Positions 17,395 through 25,880 of a DNA stretch of 64,000 nt are shown here, piece by piece; the stretch's first letter is position 1; each line of letters starts with the position of its first letter. The position numbers and the translations under genes were made by a program. The notes beneath the pieces are model-generated. The model was not told where the DNA came from. It worked only from the letters and a program-made list of their open reading frames with translations, and ran no database searches. Source of the stretch: Streptomyces sp. NRRL S-1022 (GTDB lineage: Bacteria > Actinomycetota > Actinomycetes > Streptomycetales > Streptomycetaceae); contig NZ_JOIU01000024.1 of assembly GCF_000720135.1 (NCBI RefSeq), positions 1 through 64,000 of the forward strand. Direction: 5' to 3'.

Positions 17395-17961
17395 TCACTC
17401 CTCGCATCCCCCGATGTCGTCCTTGCAGCCCTCCACGTCGGCGGTTGTGACCGTGTTGAGCCGCCACTGCATGAGTCCCTGGGTGTGCTGGCCCGCGGCG
17501 GGGATCCGGGCGGTGAAGCGGCTGCCGGCGGGGATGTTGAACTGGTCGGCCTGGCGGTCGCCGCACTTCACTTCCCACTCGCTTTCGACGCCACCTCGCG
17601 CGAGGGTCAGTGTCAGCGTGTGGTCGTCTGGTGCCTGGCAGGCGATGTCGAAGGTGTGGGGACGGTTCTCCTTCGAGGTGAAGGTCTTGTTCAGTCCCTG
17701 GGCGAGGTTCTCCATTCCCTCGTCAACCCGTGAGGCGCTGTCGGGTTCCACGGCGTTCAGGGCGCGGGTGGCGCGTCGCATGGCGTCTTCCTGGGGTGCC
17801 TTGCCTTCCCAGGAGGGGGCCGGAGTGACGGTGGCCGGGCCCGACGAGGCCGTGGGGCTGGGTTCGTTCGTCGTCTCCCGGTTGTTCTGCTCCGCGCAGC
17901 CGCCCGTCAGGGCGGTTGCGGCGACGATGAGTGCGAGGGCGACGCTCTGGCGTGCACGCAT
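17395..17961 (-). CDS. Putative secreted lipoprotein
   Basis: A 188-residue protein with signal MRARQSVALALIVAATALTG and lipobox TGGC (Cys at about residue 22). A low-complexity Ser/Thr/Pro linker follows, then a small domain with paired cysteines (FDIACQAPDD, WEVKCGDRQ, EGCKDDIGGCEE). ATG 17961 was chosen because it begins the signal; the open frame extends further upstream. The family is not recognised. It lies 76 bases downstream of the secreted protease on the same strand and may share its transcript. Confidence 0.8.
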   Translation of the reverse strand: MRARQSVALALIVAATALTGGCAEQNNRETTNEPSPTASSGPATVTPAPSWEGKAPQEDAMRRATRALNAVEPDSASRVDEGMENLAQGLNKTFTSKENRPHTFDIACQAPDDHTLTLTLARGGVESEWEVKCGDRQADQFNIPAGSRFTARIPAAGQHTQGLMQWRLNTVTTADVEGCKDDIGGCEE

Positions 17962-18037
17962 GGGGCTCCAGTCGGTGGGAGGGGTGCCGCCGCGGCCCGC
18001 GCCCGGGCGCGGGCCGCGGCGGCACGTCGTACAGGGT

Positions 18038-19954
18038 TCAGCGACGGATGGCGCGCCGGTACAGCTCGGGGCCGCAGACGCGGGCACAGGGATCGTCCGA
18101 GCGCCGGATACCCGCAGCGAACCCCGCGGCGGGCGGCGGGACGAGCATGTATTCGCGGCCCAGCACGTCGGCCTGGGTGTTGCCGTAGATCGTCACCTCG
18201 CCGTCCGACCAGCGTACGAACAAGTCATCCTCCCACTCGTTCGCGCCGAACTCGCCCACCGCGACGACACGGGCGTGCTCCCAGGTGCTGTTCTTGGGTT
18301 TTAGTTTGGACTCGCCGCCCAGGCCCCGGGTGGCGACATCCTGGTAGACGGTGAGTTCGCCGTCGGACCACTTCACGAACAGGTCGTGGTTGGCGTCGCT
18401 GGTGGAGCCGTCGAAATCACCGCCGGTGATGAGGTCGGCATGGTCGGCCCAGAGCTTGTTCTTGGCGAGCAGTTGCGTCTCCGCGTGGAAGCCGCCGCCG
18501 TCGACGTTGACGTACTTGGTGACCTCACCGTCGCCCCAGCGGACCACGAGGTCGTCGGGCCACTTGTTGCCGCCGTACTTGCCCGTCGCGATGCCCTTGG
18601 CGTGTTTCCAGACCGACTCGGCCGCGGCGATCTTTATCTCGTTGGCTGGGTGCTGGCTCGTCGACGTGGGCAGCTTGGTGTGCTGGTCGATGTCCTTGTA
18701 GATGGTCACTTCACCGTCGACCCATTTCACCAGCAGGTCGTAAGCGTTGGAGCCGGTGTAGTCTCCGGCAGTGATCACGTCGGCGTACTTGCTCCACATG
18801 TCGTTCGGCTTTGCCAGCTGCACTTCACACGGCTGGCCGGCCTTGCACCCGGTGTAAAAACCCTGGTTCTGGTCGCCGGGATAGAGGGTCACCTCGCCGT
18901 CGGTCCACCTCACGATCAGGTCGGAGTCGCCGAACTTCTGCGACTCGGTGTGGAACATCCCGGAGGCGGCACCGGCGGCGTGCCGCCACAGTTTGGCGTC
19001 TCCCATGCCGTCTATGCCCTTGGGGGTGTCGGGTGCGTAGTCGTTGACCGCCTGGTTGTACAGGCGCATGACGTCGGCGTCGAACTGGGAGGAGTAGGAG
19101 ATGTCGTCTTTGGTGCCGCCGGTCTTGTAACCACCGATGACACCGATGATGTCGCCGCGCTTTCCGTCGAAGTTGCGCAGGAAGGGGCCGCCGGAGACGC
19201 CGGGGGCGAAGCCGTCGCAGGCGATTTCGAGGAAGCGGCCGTCGAACGCCTTGGTGTTGGTCGAAGGGCACACCAAGGGCGCCTTCGCGTCGCTCGGGAA
19301 CCCGATGAGGGTGACGTTGCGCTGGGCGAGCTGCGCGGAGTGCAGGGTGGTGAGCTCGTTGCCCATGCCCGTCGCGTTCTCCAGGAACTGGCCCTTGGAG
19401 TTCGGTCCGCTGCGCAGGATCGCGAAGTCCAGGTCGTCGGCCTTGGCGGGACCCTGGGCCAGGTAGCGGCCGTCAATCCAGACCTTGCCCTTCTTGATGG
19501 GGAAGATCCCGTAGGGGGCGATGCCGCGGCCCGGGTGGTCGGGATCCGGCTTCCAGCCGGGGGCGAAGGCGAGGGACCTGAACCGGTCGTTGTCGTTCAG
19601 GCAGTGGGCCGCTGTGATGACGAGCGACTTGGTCGGCGAGGTCACGGAGGACGCCGAGCAGAACTGGTCGCGCTTACCCGGATCCGACTGCGGATCGTCG
19701 TCACTGTTGATGAGGAAGACTCCCGCGGTCGCCACGCCTCGTTTGTCGGGGTGGGACGCAGCGCGCGTCATTCCGCCCGCCATCGGCGGATGTTGGGGAT
19801 CACTGCCGTCGGCACCCGCCCCGTCCTTGCCGATGTCGACAGGCACGGCGTTGGCGATGCGCTCAGGCGTCCAGTACGCCTCCGCGGCCTTGGCCTCGGC
19901 GCCGTCCCTGCCCCGGCAGCAGTAGGGCGCCGACAGGGCGGGACCGGTCCTCAC
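18038..19954 (-). CDS. Trypsin-like serine protease with five WSDGEVT-type repeats; 5' end probably damaged
   Basis: A 638-residue reading from GTG 19954. The S1 catalytic triad is visible: His in SLVITAAHCLND, Asp in DDLDFAILRSG, Ser in APGVSGGPFL (the usual GDSGGP has Val in place of Asp). From about residue 350 to 590 come five repeats of the form DL-x-V-R/K-W-x-DGEVT-x-Y (DLIVRWTDGEVTLY, DLLVKWVDGEVTIY, DLVVRWGDGEVTKY, DLFVKWSDGELTVY, DLFVRWSDGEVTIY), a likely beta-propeller or binding module. No signal peptide is encoded at this start. A different frame upstream ends in ALAVQAKPTTD, so the true N-terminus seems lost by frameshift or deletion. Confidence 0.8.
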   Translation of the reverse strand: MRTGPALSAPYCCRGRDGAEAKAAEAYWTPERIANAVPVDIGKDGAGADGSDPQHPPMAGGMTRAASHPDKRGVATAGVFLINSDDDPQSDPGKRDQFCSASSVTSPTKSLVITAAHCLNDNDRFRSLAFAPGWKPDPDHPGRGIAPYGIFPIKKGKVWIDGRYLAQGPAKADDLDFAILRSGPNSKGQFLENATGMGNELTTLHSAQLAQRNVTLIGFPSDAKAPLVCPSTNTKAFDGRFLEIACDGFAPGVSGGPFLRNFDGKRGDIIGVIGGYKTGGTKDDISYSSQFDADVMRLYNQAVNDYAPDTPKGIDGMGDAKLWRHAAGAASGMFHTESQKFGDSDLIVRWTDGEVTLYPGDQNQGFYTGCKAGQPCEVQLAKPNDMWSKYADVITAGDYTGSNAYDLLVKWVDGEVTIYKDIDQHTKLPTSTSQHPANEIKIAAAESVWKHAKGIATGKYGGNKWPDDLVVRWGDGEVTKYVNVDGGGFHAETQLLAKNKLWADHADLITGGDFDGSTSDANHDLFVKWSDGELTVYQDVATRGLGGESKLKPKNSTWEHARVVAVGEFGANEWEDDLFVRWSDGEVTIYGNTQADVLGREYMLVPPPAAGFAAGIRRSDDPCARVCGPELYRRAIRR

Positions 19955-19974
19955 CGGTCGAGGGCCGATCGGTC

Positions 19975-20731
19975 GTGGGTTTCGCCTGCACCGCGAGAGC
20001 CTTGCCGACCGCCGCCGGCGACCAGCTCGTCCTGGGCGGCGAGGAGCACGCCGGCCACCCGCCGCGGCGCAGCACGGACCCCGCCGACCAGCCGGGCCTG
20101 GCCCGGACCGGACCGCGGCCGTACGAGCAGGTCGACCCGGCCCGCACCCACCGGCCCGAAGACCTCCGTCCCGGCCTGACCGGCCGCTTCCGGGAGTTGC
20201 TGCACGGGCCGGGCTCCCTCCCGTTCGCGGCGCCCCTCATCGAGCGCCTGGCGGCCTCGGGCCACCACAGCTGGTTGAGCGGAGGCGCGCCCCGCGACCT
20301 GATGGCGGGTGCCGGCACCGCCGGCGTCAACGGCGTGAAGATGGCGCTGAGCGCCTCACGCGGCTCCCTGTACCGCTTCCTGGTTGTGCACCTTCGAAGT
20401 CGACCTGGACGGTCCGCCCGTACCGCTGCGCTTCCTGGACCGCGTGCCCCCGGCCGAGCTGGAGGTGTCCCTCTCGGCCAACGAGCGGGGCACGCCGGCC
20501 CGGTGACACCGGATGATCGACGAACTGCCCCGCCACCACCCTGCGCACGCCGCCCTCGCCGCGTACGAGGACCTCGTCCACTGGACGGCGCGGCGGGTGA
20601 TGGCGGAGTCGACCGGGCGGCGCGATGAGCACAACGCCGAGGCGGAGGTTCCCAGCCGGCGGGCGTACCGCAGGGCGCAGGCGAATCCGCGGGCGGGTAC
20701 ATGGACGTACGCGGTCGACGGCGACGGCTGA
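19975..20731 (+). pseudogene. Degenerate nucleotidyltransferase (poly-A-polymerase-head-like) gene
   Basis: Frame 1 encodes GRFRELLHGPGSLPFAAPLI, then HHSWLSGGAPRDLMAGAG, close to the GG-x-x-RD motif of CCA-adding/poly(A) polymerase heads. In this family a DxD pair normally follows (VND-x-D); here it reads VNGVKM, so both metal-binding acids are gone. Near 20380 the reading continues in another frame as TFEVDLDGPPVPLRFLDRV, meets an in-frame TGA at 20504-20506, and resumes as MIDELPRHHPAHAALAAYED to 20731. Frameshift, internal stop and missing acids together argue for a dead gene. The family call is by motif only. Confidence 0.6.
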
Positions 20732-20802
20732 GGGGGCTGCCCCGAAGAGCCGTTCCGGCCGGCTTCCGCGTCCACGATCACAGCACACTCCGGGGAGATC
20801 GC

Positions 20803-21483
20803 ATGAGCATCGCGCACATCACGGCGCCGGCGCGGACGTTGCGCGCCGCCTACGAGGCCGCCTCGGCCGTCGTCGCCGGGCTGGGTGACGAGGAGTCCTG
20901 GTTGCCGACCGGCTGCACGGGCTGGGCGGTCCGCGACCTCGTCTTCCACTGCCTGCAGGACGCCCAGCGCGGGCTCGTGGCCCTGCACACGCCGTCGGAC
21001 GGGCCCGTGGACCGGGACGCGGTGACGTACTGGCGGGACTGGCGGCCGGACACCGCGGGCGCGGCGAACGGGCGGCGCTGGGCGCGGGTGAACGGGAGCA
21101 TGTTCCTGGTCTTCGGTCAGTTGCAGGAGCTGTACCTGGAGACGCTGGCGGCGGCCGTGCACGCGGCGGACGCGGCCGATCCGGACGGGCGCGTCACCAC
21201 CCAGGGGCACGTGCTGACGGCCGGCGACCTGATCACCACGCTGGCGGTGGAGGCGACCGTCCACCATCTCGACCTGACCGTCCGGCTCCCGCTCGCCGCC
21301 GGTCCCGCGCCCGAGGGCCTGACGGCGGTGCGTGCCACGCTGGACGGTCTGCTCGGCCGGCCCGCCCCGGCGGACTGGAGCGACGAGCGGTACGCCCGTC
21401 TGAGCACCGGACGCGCCGAGCCGACCCGCGCCGAACGCGCCGCCCTGGGAGCGGCGGCGGACCGGCTCCCGCTGTTCGGCTGA
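20803..21483 (+). CDS. Maleylpyruvate isomerase N-terminal (DinB-like) domain protein
   Basis: A 226-residue protein of the actinobacterial TIGR03083-like, DinB-fold group. The N-terminal part has TGCTGWAVRDLVFHCLQDAQ and the middle has LITTLAVEATVHHLDLTVRL. These supply the histidines and glutamate that bind a metal ion in this fold. Some members act in mycothiol-dependent reactions; no substrate can be named here. ATG 20803 follows GGGGAGA by four bases. It stands alone after the pseudogene. Confidence 0.85.
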   Translation: MSIAHITAPARTLRAAYEAASAVVAGLGDEESWLPTGCTGWAVRDLVFHCLQDAQRGLVALHTPSDGPVDRDAVTYWRDWRPDTAGAANGRRWARVNGSMFLVFGQLQELYLETLAAAVHAADAADPDGRVTTQGHVLTAGDLITTLAVEATVHHLDLTVRLPLAAGPAPEGLTAVRATLDGLLGRPAPADWSDERYARLSTGRAEPTRAERAALGAAADRLPLFG

Positions 21484-21603
21484 GGGCCCGCCGCACGCCC
21501 CACGCTCGGCCGGGGGACCGCCGCACGCCCAACGCGGGGACACCCGCGGACGACACCTGCGCGGTGCGGGGCATCCCGGCCGGGTTGATGGAAACCTGCG
21601 CCC

Positions 21604-21885
21604 ATGAACAACCCTCCCAGCATCAACAGTTACGTCGACCGGGTCACGGCCGGTCCCGGCGGGGCGATGACCGACGAGGTCGGCGTCGTCACCGGCGACC
21701 TCACCATCGCCACCATCCTGCTGGCCGACGGCCACAGTGCGCGGGTCGCCGTCCAGCATTCCGGCAGCGACACCTGGTACACCCTCGCCGGCAGTCCCGC
21801 CCCGGTGCCGGCCGGCCAACTCGCCGCCTACCACCGGGATCTGCTGGGCCGTATCCGCCGGGGCGGCGGAACGCGCGCGAGCTGA
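21604..21885 (+). CDS. Small hypothetical protein
   Basis: A 93-residue soluble protein (MNNPPSINSYVDRVTAGPGG, then VGVVTGDLTIATILLADGHS, ARVAVQHSGSDTWYTLAG). I do not recognise a family. The beta-rich pattern with a WYTLAG turn resembles small actinobacterial proteins of unknown role. Codon use is normal. The ribosome site is weak (GATGGAAACC). Between it and the next gene, 21951-22067, a 38-codon frame exists but lacks a ribosome site. Confidence 0.65.
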   Translation: MNNPPSINSYVDRVTAGPGGAMTDEVGVVTGDLTIATILLADGHSARVAVQHSGSDTWYTLAGSPAPVPAGQLAAYHRDLLGRIRRGGGTRAS

Positions 21886-22069
21886 GCCCGAGACGCCGGC
21901 CCGCCGGGAAGGGCGGCGTGATACGGCGCTCACGGGTAACCCGCGATGTCATGAACCCGTTGAAGAGGCGGACCCAGCAGCCACAGCAGAGCGAGCAGCC
22001 GACGGCACCGGTACGGAAACCGCCGTGCCCGGTCACCACCGCGACGGCCGGCGGAGCGGGGAGGTAGCC

Positions 22070-22234
22070 GTGCTCTTCCTGGTCGTCGCCCTGCTCCTGC
22101 TGGGTCTCGTCGTGGGAACGGCCGCCTATCTCCCCTGGCCGCTCACACTGGTGCTCGGCTCGCTCATCGCCGTCTGGCTGGTCGTCTTCGCGGGCCGCGA
22201 ACGGCGCCGGCGCAACCGGACGAGGAGGGTCTGA
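22070..22234 (+). CDS. Small two-helix membrane protein (54 aa)
   Basis: GTG 22070 is preceded by GGGGAGG at 22057-22063. The product has two hydrophobic stretches (VLFLVVALLLLGLVVGTAAY and LTLVLGSLIAVWLVVF) and ends in a run of arginines (GRERRRRNRTRRV), giving an in-in hairpin topology. No family is recognised. It is followed one base later by the DUF4190-like gene, so the pair forms one transcript. Confidence 0.7.
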   Translation: MLFLVVALLLLGLVVGTAAYLPWPLTLVLGSLIAVWLVVFAGRERRRRNRTRRV

Positions 22235-22235
22235 C

Positions 22236-22511
22236 ATGCGGCTGACCGCTCCTCCCTCGTACCGGACGGGCCGGCGGGACACCGAGGGCATGGCCGTGGC
22301 CTCCTTCGTCCTCGGTCTCGTCGGACTGCTCGTCCTCAACCTGATCCTCGGCCCCATCGCCATCGTGCTGGCCGTCATCGCCCTGCGGCGGGACACCCCG
22401 CGCCGGTTCCGCGCCCTCCTCGGGCTGGGACTGGGCATCGCGGACCTGGTCCTGCTCGCCGTCCTGGCGTCCGCGCACGGCACCACGTCCTGGTTCGTGT
22501 GGGGCGGCTGA
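22236..22511 (+). CDS. DUF4190-like small membrane protein
   Basis: A 91-residue protein with a short polar N-terminus (PPSYRTGRRDTEGMAVASFV) and two membrane segments (SFVLGLVGLLVLNLILGPIA, then GIADLVLLAVLASA). The order 'AVASFVLGLVGL ... LGPIAIVLAVIALRR' is typical of the DUF4190 family. It directly follows the 54-residue membrane protein (TGA-C-ATG) and precedes the DUF2071 gene. Function unknown. Confidence 0.8.
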   Translation: MRLTAPPSYRTGRRDTEGMAVASFVLGLVGLLVLNLILGPIAIVLAVIALRRDTPRRFRALLGLGLGIADLVLLAVLASAHGTTSWFVWGG

Positions 22512-22569
22512 GCACCCCGTGGCCAGGCGCTCCGGGTTTCGGGGCCGCGCTCCGGGGGAGTCGGTGCCC

Positions 22570-23307
22570 GTGGTCTCCTACGGACCCCCTCACCGTGTGT
22601 ACGTGCCGGAACTGCGGGCCGACTGGCTGACGCAGACGTTCGTGCACTGGGCCTACCCGCCCGCTCTGATCCAGCCACTGCTCCCGCGCGGCCTGACCGT
22701 GGACACGTACGACGGCTCGGCGTGGGTGAGCCTCACGCCGTTCGTCATGGCCGGTGTGCGCCCGCCCGGCTCGCCCGCCGCCCTGCCCCCCTTCGCGGAG
22801 ACCAACCTGCGCACGTACGTGCGGGGCCCGGACGGCGGGCAGGGGCTGTGGTTCCTGTCCATCGAGGTGGCGAGCCCGGTGATGCTGGCCGCCCGCGCGG
22901 TGGGGGTGCCGTACCACGTCGGCCGCCTGGAGCTGGCGCGGCGCGACGGTGTGGTGGCCTACAGCGGCGCGCGGCGGGGCAGCGGGCCCCGGTACCGCCT
23001 GTCGGTCCGGCCGGGCGAGGCGATCCGGCCAAGCCGCCGGGACGTGTGGCTGACCTCGCGCTGGCGGGCCTTCACCCGGCGGCTCGGCGCCCTCTGGGAG
23101 ACCCCCGTGGAACACGCCCCGTGGCCCCTGCGGGAGGCGCGCCTCGACGCGCTGTCGGAGACGGTCACCCTGGTCGCCGGGCTGCCCCCGCCCGTCACGG
23201 AGCCGGTCGTGCACTTCTCAGACGGGGTCCGGAACGTGCGCCTGGGCTTCTCGCACCCGGTACGGCGCCGCGGCCGGGCCCTCCACCACGTAGCCCCGGA
23301 CGGATGA
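22570..23307 (+). CDS. DUF2071 (YqjF-like) protein
   Basis: A 245-residue protein of the DUF2071 family, whose fold resembles acetoacetate decarboxylase. Family blocks seen: WLTQTFVHWAYPPALIQPLL (about residues 18-38), DTYDGSAWVSLTPFVMAGVR, FAETNLRTYVRGPDGGQGLW and FLSIEVASPVMLAARAV. GTG 22570 is preferred because GGGGGAG lies nine bases upstream; GTG 22519 gives a longer form without a ribosome site. Its stop overlaps the next gene's ATG (ATGA). Biochemical role unknown. Confidence 0.85.
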   Translation: MVSYGPPHRVYVPELRADWLTQTFVHWAYPPALIQPLLPRGLTVDTYDGSAWVSLTPFVMAGVRPPGSPAALPPFAETNLRTYVRGPDGGQGLWFLSIEVASPVMLAARAVGVPYHVGRLELARRDGVVAYSGARRGSGPRYRLSVRPGEAIRPSRRDVWLTSRWRAFTRRLGALWETPVEHAPWPLREARLDALSETVTLVAGLPPPVTEPVVHFSDGVRNVRLGFSHPVRRRGRALHHVAPDG

Positions 23308-24539
23308 ACGCGGCCCCGCCGGGCCGCGCCCGGCTGCGCTTCGACGGCTGGATCGCCGGCTTCGGTACGGCGTCCGGGACCCGGGTGGTGCTCGGTCACT
23401 GGCCTCGCTCGCCGTTCGGCCCGTTCAGCGACGTGATGCTGGAGCGGGAGGACGGCCACCGCCTGCTGCTGGCGCCGACCCGGCGTACGGCGGACTTCAT
23501 CGCCGGCACCTACGCCTTCGACGAGGTACGGATCGTGCCGGTACGGGTCCGGGCCACCGGCGGCCACTGGACGGTGACCGCCGGTGCGCTGCTCGACCTG
23601 CGCCTCACCATCGGCCGCAGAGGTCTGCCGGGGCTGCTGCTGCGGGCCGTGCCCGGAGCGCTGGCCTCCCGGACCGGCTGGACGGCGCTGACCGACCCAC
23701 CGGCCCGTGTGCTGCTCGGCGTGCGCACCCGTGGGAGCGCGGGCGGCGGCCGGCGCGAGTGGTACGGCGCCCGCGACCTGCACCGGATCGCCGCGGTGAG
23801 CGCCGTCCACGAAGGGCGTGACCTCGGCCCCCTCGCCCCGGTCGAGCCCCCCGTCCGGTTCGGTTTCGGCTCGGCGCCCCGCACCCCGAGCCTCGTGCGC
23901 ATCACCACCACGGTGAGCGTGCCGCGCGCGGCCGGAAGCCGTGCACGTCCCCGCCCGGCGCCGCGGAAGCAACGCGGGAGGACCGTCGTGAACGGACCGG
24001 TACGGTCCCGCACCCCCCGGCCGCAGTCCCCCGGCGGCACCGACAGGAAGCTGCTCGGCGTCTACCTCAACGACCACCTCGCCGGCGCCACCGCGGGCAG
24101 CCGGCGGGTCGGCCACCTGGCGCGCGTCTCCCGCGGTACCGCCCTCGGCCGTGCCCTCGACGGCGTGGCCGCCGAGATCGCCGAGGACCGGGCGGCGCTG
24201 CTGAAGATCATGCGGGACCTGGACGTCCCCGTGCGCCCCTGCAAGGTCTGGGCCGGCTGGGCGGCCGGGAAGGCGGGCCGGCTGAAGGGCAACGGCCGGC
24301 TGGTCCGGCGCTCGCCGCTCAGCACCGTGCTGGAACTGGAGGCCCTGCGGCTGGCGGTGGCGGGCAAGGCGGCCGGGTGGACCACCCTGCGCCGGCTCGC
24401 CCCGGCCGACGAGCGCCTGGACCCCGTCCTCCTCGACACACTCCTCGACCGGGCCGAACACCAGCGGGACACCGTGGAGGAGTGGCGCGTGCACGAGGCC
24501 GAGACAGCCCTCCGCACGACCGTCCCGCCCACCACCTGA
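23304..24539 (+). CDS. Hypothetical protein, in-frame fusion of two units
   Basis: A 411-residue open frame starting at ATG 23304, coupled to the DUF2071 gene. Residues 1-215 form one unit (LRFDGWIAGFGTASGTRVVL, WPRSPFGPFSDVMLEREDG), an uncharacterised protein possibly handling the DUF2071 product. After a basic linker (SRARPRPAPRKQRGR), residues 229-411 look like a separate actinobacterial protein of about 180 residues: KLLGVYLNDHLAGATAGSRR, then a long helical region resembling a ferritin-like bundle. No stop separates them, yet a good internal start exists at 23988. Either a real fusion or a lost stop codon. Confidence 0.65.
   Translation: MNAAPPGRARLRFDGWIAGFGTASGTRVVLGHWPRSPFGPFSDVMLEREDGHRLLLAPTRRTADFIAGTYAFDEVRIVPVRVRATGGHWTVTAGALLDLRLTIGRRGLPGLLLRAVPGALASRTGWTALTDPPARVLLGVRTRGSAGGGRREWYGARDLHRIAAVSAVHEGRDLGPLAPVEPPVRFGFGSAPRTPSLVRITTTVSVPRAAGSRARPRPAPRKQRGRTVVNGPVRSRTPRPQSPGGTDRKLLGVYLNDHLAGATAGSRRVGHLARVSRGTALGRALDGVAAEIAEDRAALLKIMRDLDVPVRPCKVWAGWAAGKAGRLKGNGRLVRRSPLSTVLELEALRLAVAGKAAGWTTLRRLAPADERLDPVLLDTLLDRAEHQRDTVEEWRVHEAETALRTTVPPTT
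23988..24539 (+). other. Internal start giving the C-terminal unit alone
   Basis: GTG 23988, in the same frame as 23304, is preceded by GGGAGGACC at spacing typical for this genome. It would produce a 183-residue protein beginning MNGPVRSRTP and containing LLGVYLNDHLAGATAG and the four-helix-like remainder. This matches the normal size of that helical family, so the second unit may be made separately. Confidence 0.55.
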
Positions 24540-24992
24540 CCCGGGGCCACGAGCCCACCGCCCCGGCCATCCCTGCCGGGCCGACCAGCCCGGTCGCCCG
24601 GCCGACCCCGCCGACCCGCCAGCCCGGCCGGCCCGGCCGGCCCGGCCGGCCCGGCCGGCCAAAGCCGAGTCGGGCCCACCCCGCCGGCCCGACCGACCAG
24701 CCGAGTCCGGCCGACCCGCACGGTCCGATCAGTTCGGCTGATCCGGCGGGCCAGGACCGGCCTCCCCGACGGCCCAGCTGCGCCGGCCGTTCGGCCGGCC
24801 GGTCCGGCCGGTCCGGCCGGTCTCGTCGGTTCGGGCCTGCGCCGGTCTGACGGAGCTGCCCGCCAGGCACGGGCCCAGGCCACCCTCTCCCCCCTCCCCC
24901 ACCCGTTCGCCAGAGCGGCTCGGCGGGGCCTTTCGTAGGCTGGAGGGAGCCGTTCCTCCTCGCGGAGGGCTGCCGGCAGGCAGGAGAGGGTC
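24540..24992. repeat. Low-complexity CCGGC-type repeats in a 453-base gene-free gap
   Basis: Short iterations fill the gap between two plus-strand genes: GGCCGGCCC units around 24621-24660 and CCGGTCCGG units around 24790-24822. All reading frames here give Pro/Ala/Gly/Arg strings. The last 60 bases carry the leader of the next gene (GGAGAGGG before GTG 24993). Replication slippage is the simplest origin. Confidence 0.75.
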
Positions 24993-25874
24993 GTGATCGA
25001 ACTGGCCGCGGTGTTCGCCGTCGCGGGAGCCGCGAGCAACGCCGTGGGCACCGCGTTCCAGCGGAAGGCGGCCTCGACGAGCAGCCACGGCGGCCTGAGG
25101 CTGCTCGCGGATCTGGTGCGCCGGCCCTTCTGGGTGATCGGCATGGCCGGCGTGATCTGTGCCGCGCTGTTCCAGAGCCTGGCGCTGGTCAACGGCCCGC
25201 TCGCGCTGGTCCAGCCGCTGTTCATCCTGGAGCTGCCGTTCGCGCTGCTGGTCGCCGCGCCGCTGATGCACCGCAGGCTGCCCCCGTGGGGCTGGTGGGG
25301 GGTGGGCGGCTGTGTGGCGGGCCTCGCCGTGCTGCTCGTCGCGGCGGCCCCGCACGGCGGGACGGCTCACGCGCCCCTCGCCCGGTGGATCCCGGCCCTG
25401 TGCCTGTGTGTCGGCCTGATGGCCGCGGCCGTGCTGCCGGCGGGCCGGGGCCGCCCGCCGGCCCGGCGCGCGGCGCTCCTGGCCGCCGCCTCCGCGACGG
25501 GCAACGCCCTGACCGCCGCGCTCCTGAAGTCGGCCAGCGGCACGTTCGCCGACGACGGCTTCGCGGCGTTCCTGAGGTCCTGGCAGACGTACGGCTTCGC
25601 GCTCGCCGGTGTCGCCTCCGTACTGCTGCTGGAGAACGCGCTGCAGGCCGGCCCGCTGGCGGCGGCACAGCCCGCGCTGACCATCGGCGACGCGGTGGTG
25701 AGCCTGAGCCTGGGCATCACCCTCTTCGACGAGCGGATCCGCACCGGCTGGTGGCTCGTGCCGGAGGCCTGCGGTGCCCTGCTGATCGTGGGGGGTGTGC
25801 TGGTCCTCAGCCGGGCCGTGCAGCGCATCACCGTGCTGCCGGTGCCGGCCGAGGAGCAGCATTCGACGGCGTGA
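24993..25874 (+). CDS. DMT-superfamily (EamA/NIPA-like) membrane transporter
   Basis: A 293-residue protein with nine or ten hydrophobic segments arranged as two similar halves. The first half has AVFAVAGAASNAVGTAFQRK and ALVNGPLALVQPLFILELPF. The second has LLLENALQAGPLAAAQPALT and GALLIVGGVLVLSRAV. This is the inverted-repeat plan of drug/metabolite and NIPA transporters. GTG 24993 has GGAGAGGG upstream. It converges on the cytochrome P450 with only six bases between stops. Whether it exports the peptide product next door is open. Confidence 0.85.
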   Translation: MIELAAVFAVAGAASNAVGTAFQRKAASTSSHGGLRLLADLVRRPFWVIGMAGVICAALFQSLALVNGPLALVQPLFILELPFALLVAAPLMHRRLPPWGWWGVGGCVAGLAVLLVAAAPHGGTAHAPLARWIPALCLCVGLMAAAVLPAGRGRPPARRAALLAAASATGNALTAALLKSASGTFADDGFAAFLRSWQTYGFALAGVASVLLLENALQAGPLAAAQPALTIGDAVVSLSLGITLFDERIRTGWWLVPEACGALLIVGGVLVLSRAVQRITVLPVPAEEQHSTA

Positions 25875-25880
25875 GGCGGC

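Noticed and set aside
20513..20731. A separate 72-codon gene
   Set aside because: It is in the same frame as the preceding stretch after a single TGA, so it is better read as the end of the same broken gene.
21951..22067. A 38-codon frame before the small membrane genes
   Set aside because: No ribosome site and a low-complexity Gln/Pro product.
24600..24830. Possible CRISPR-like or mobile repeat in the CCGGC-rich gap
   Set aside because: Units are only 5-9 bases, without spacers or conserved ends; it is low-complexity DNA.
24993..25874. The DMT transporter as dedicated exporter of the cross-linked peptide
   Set aside because: It is convergent, not co-transcribed, with the P450, and such transporters are common; the link is only proximity.
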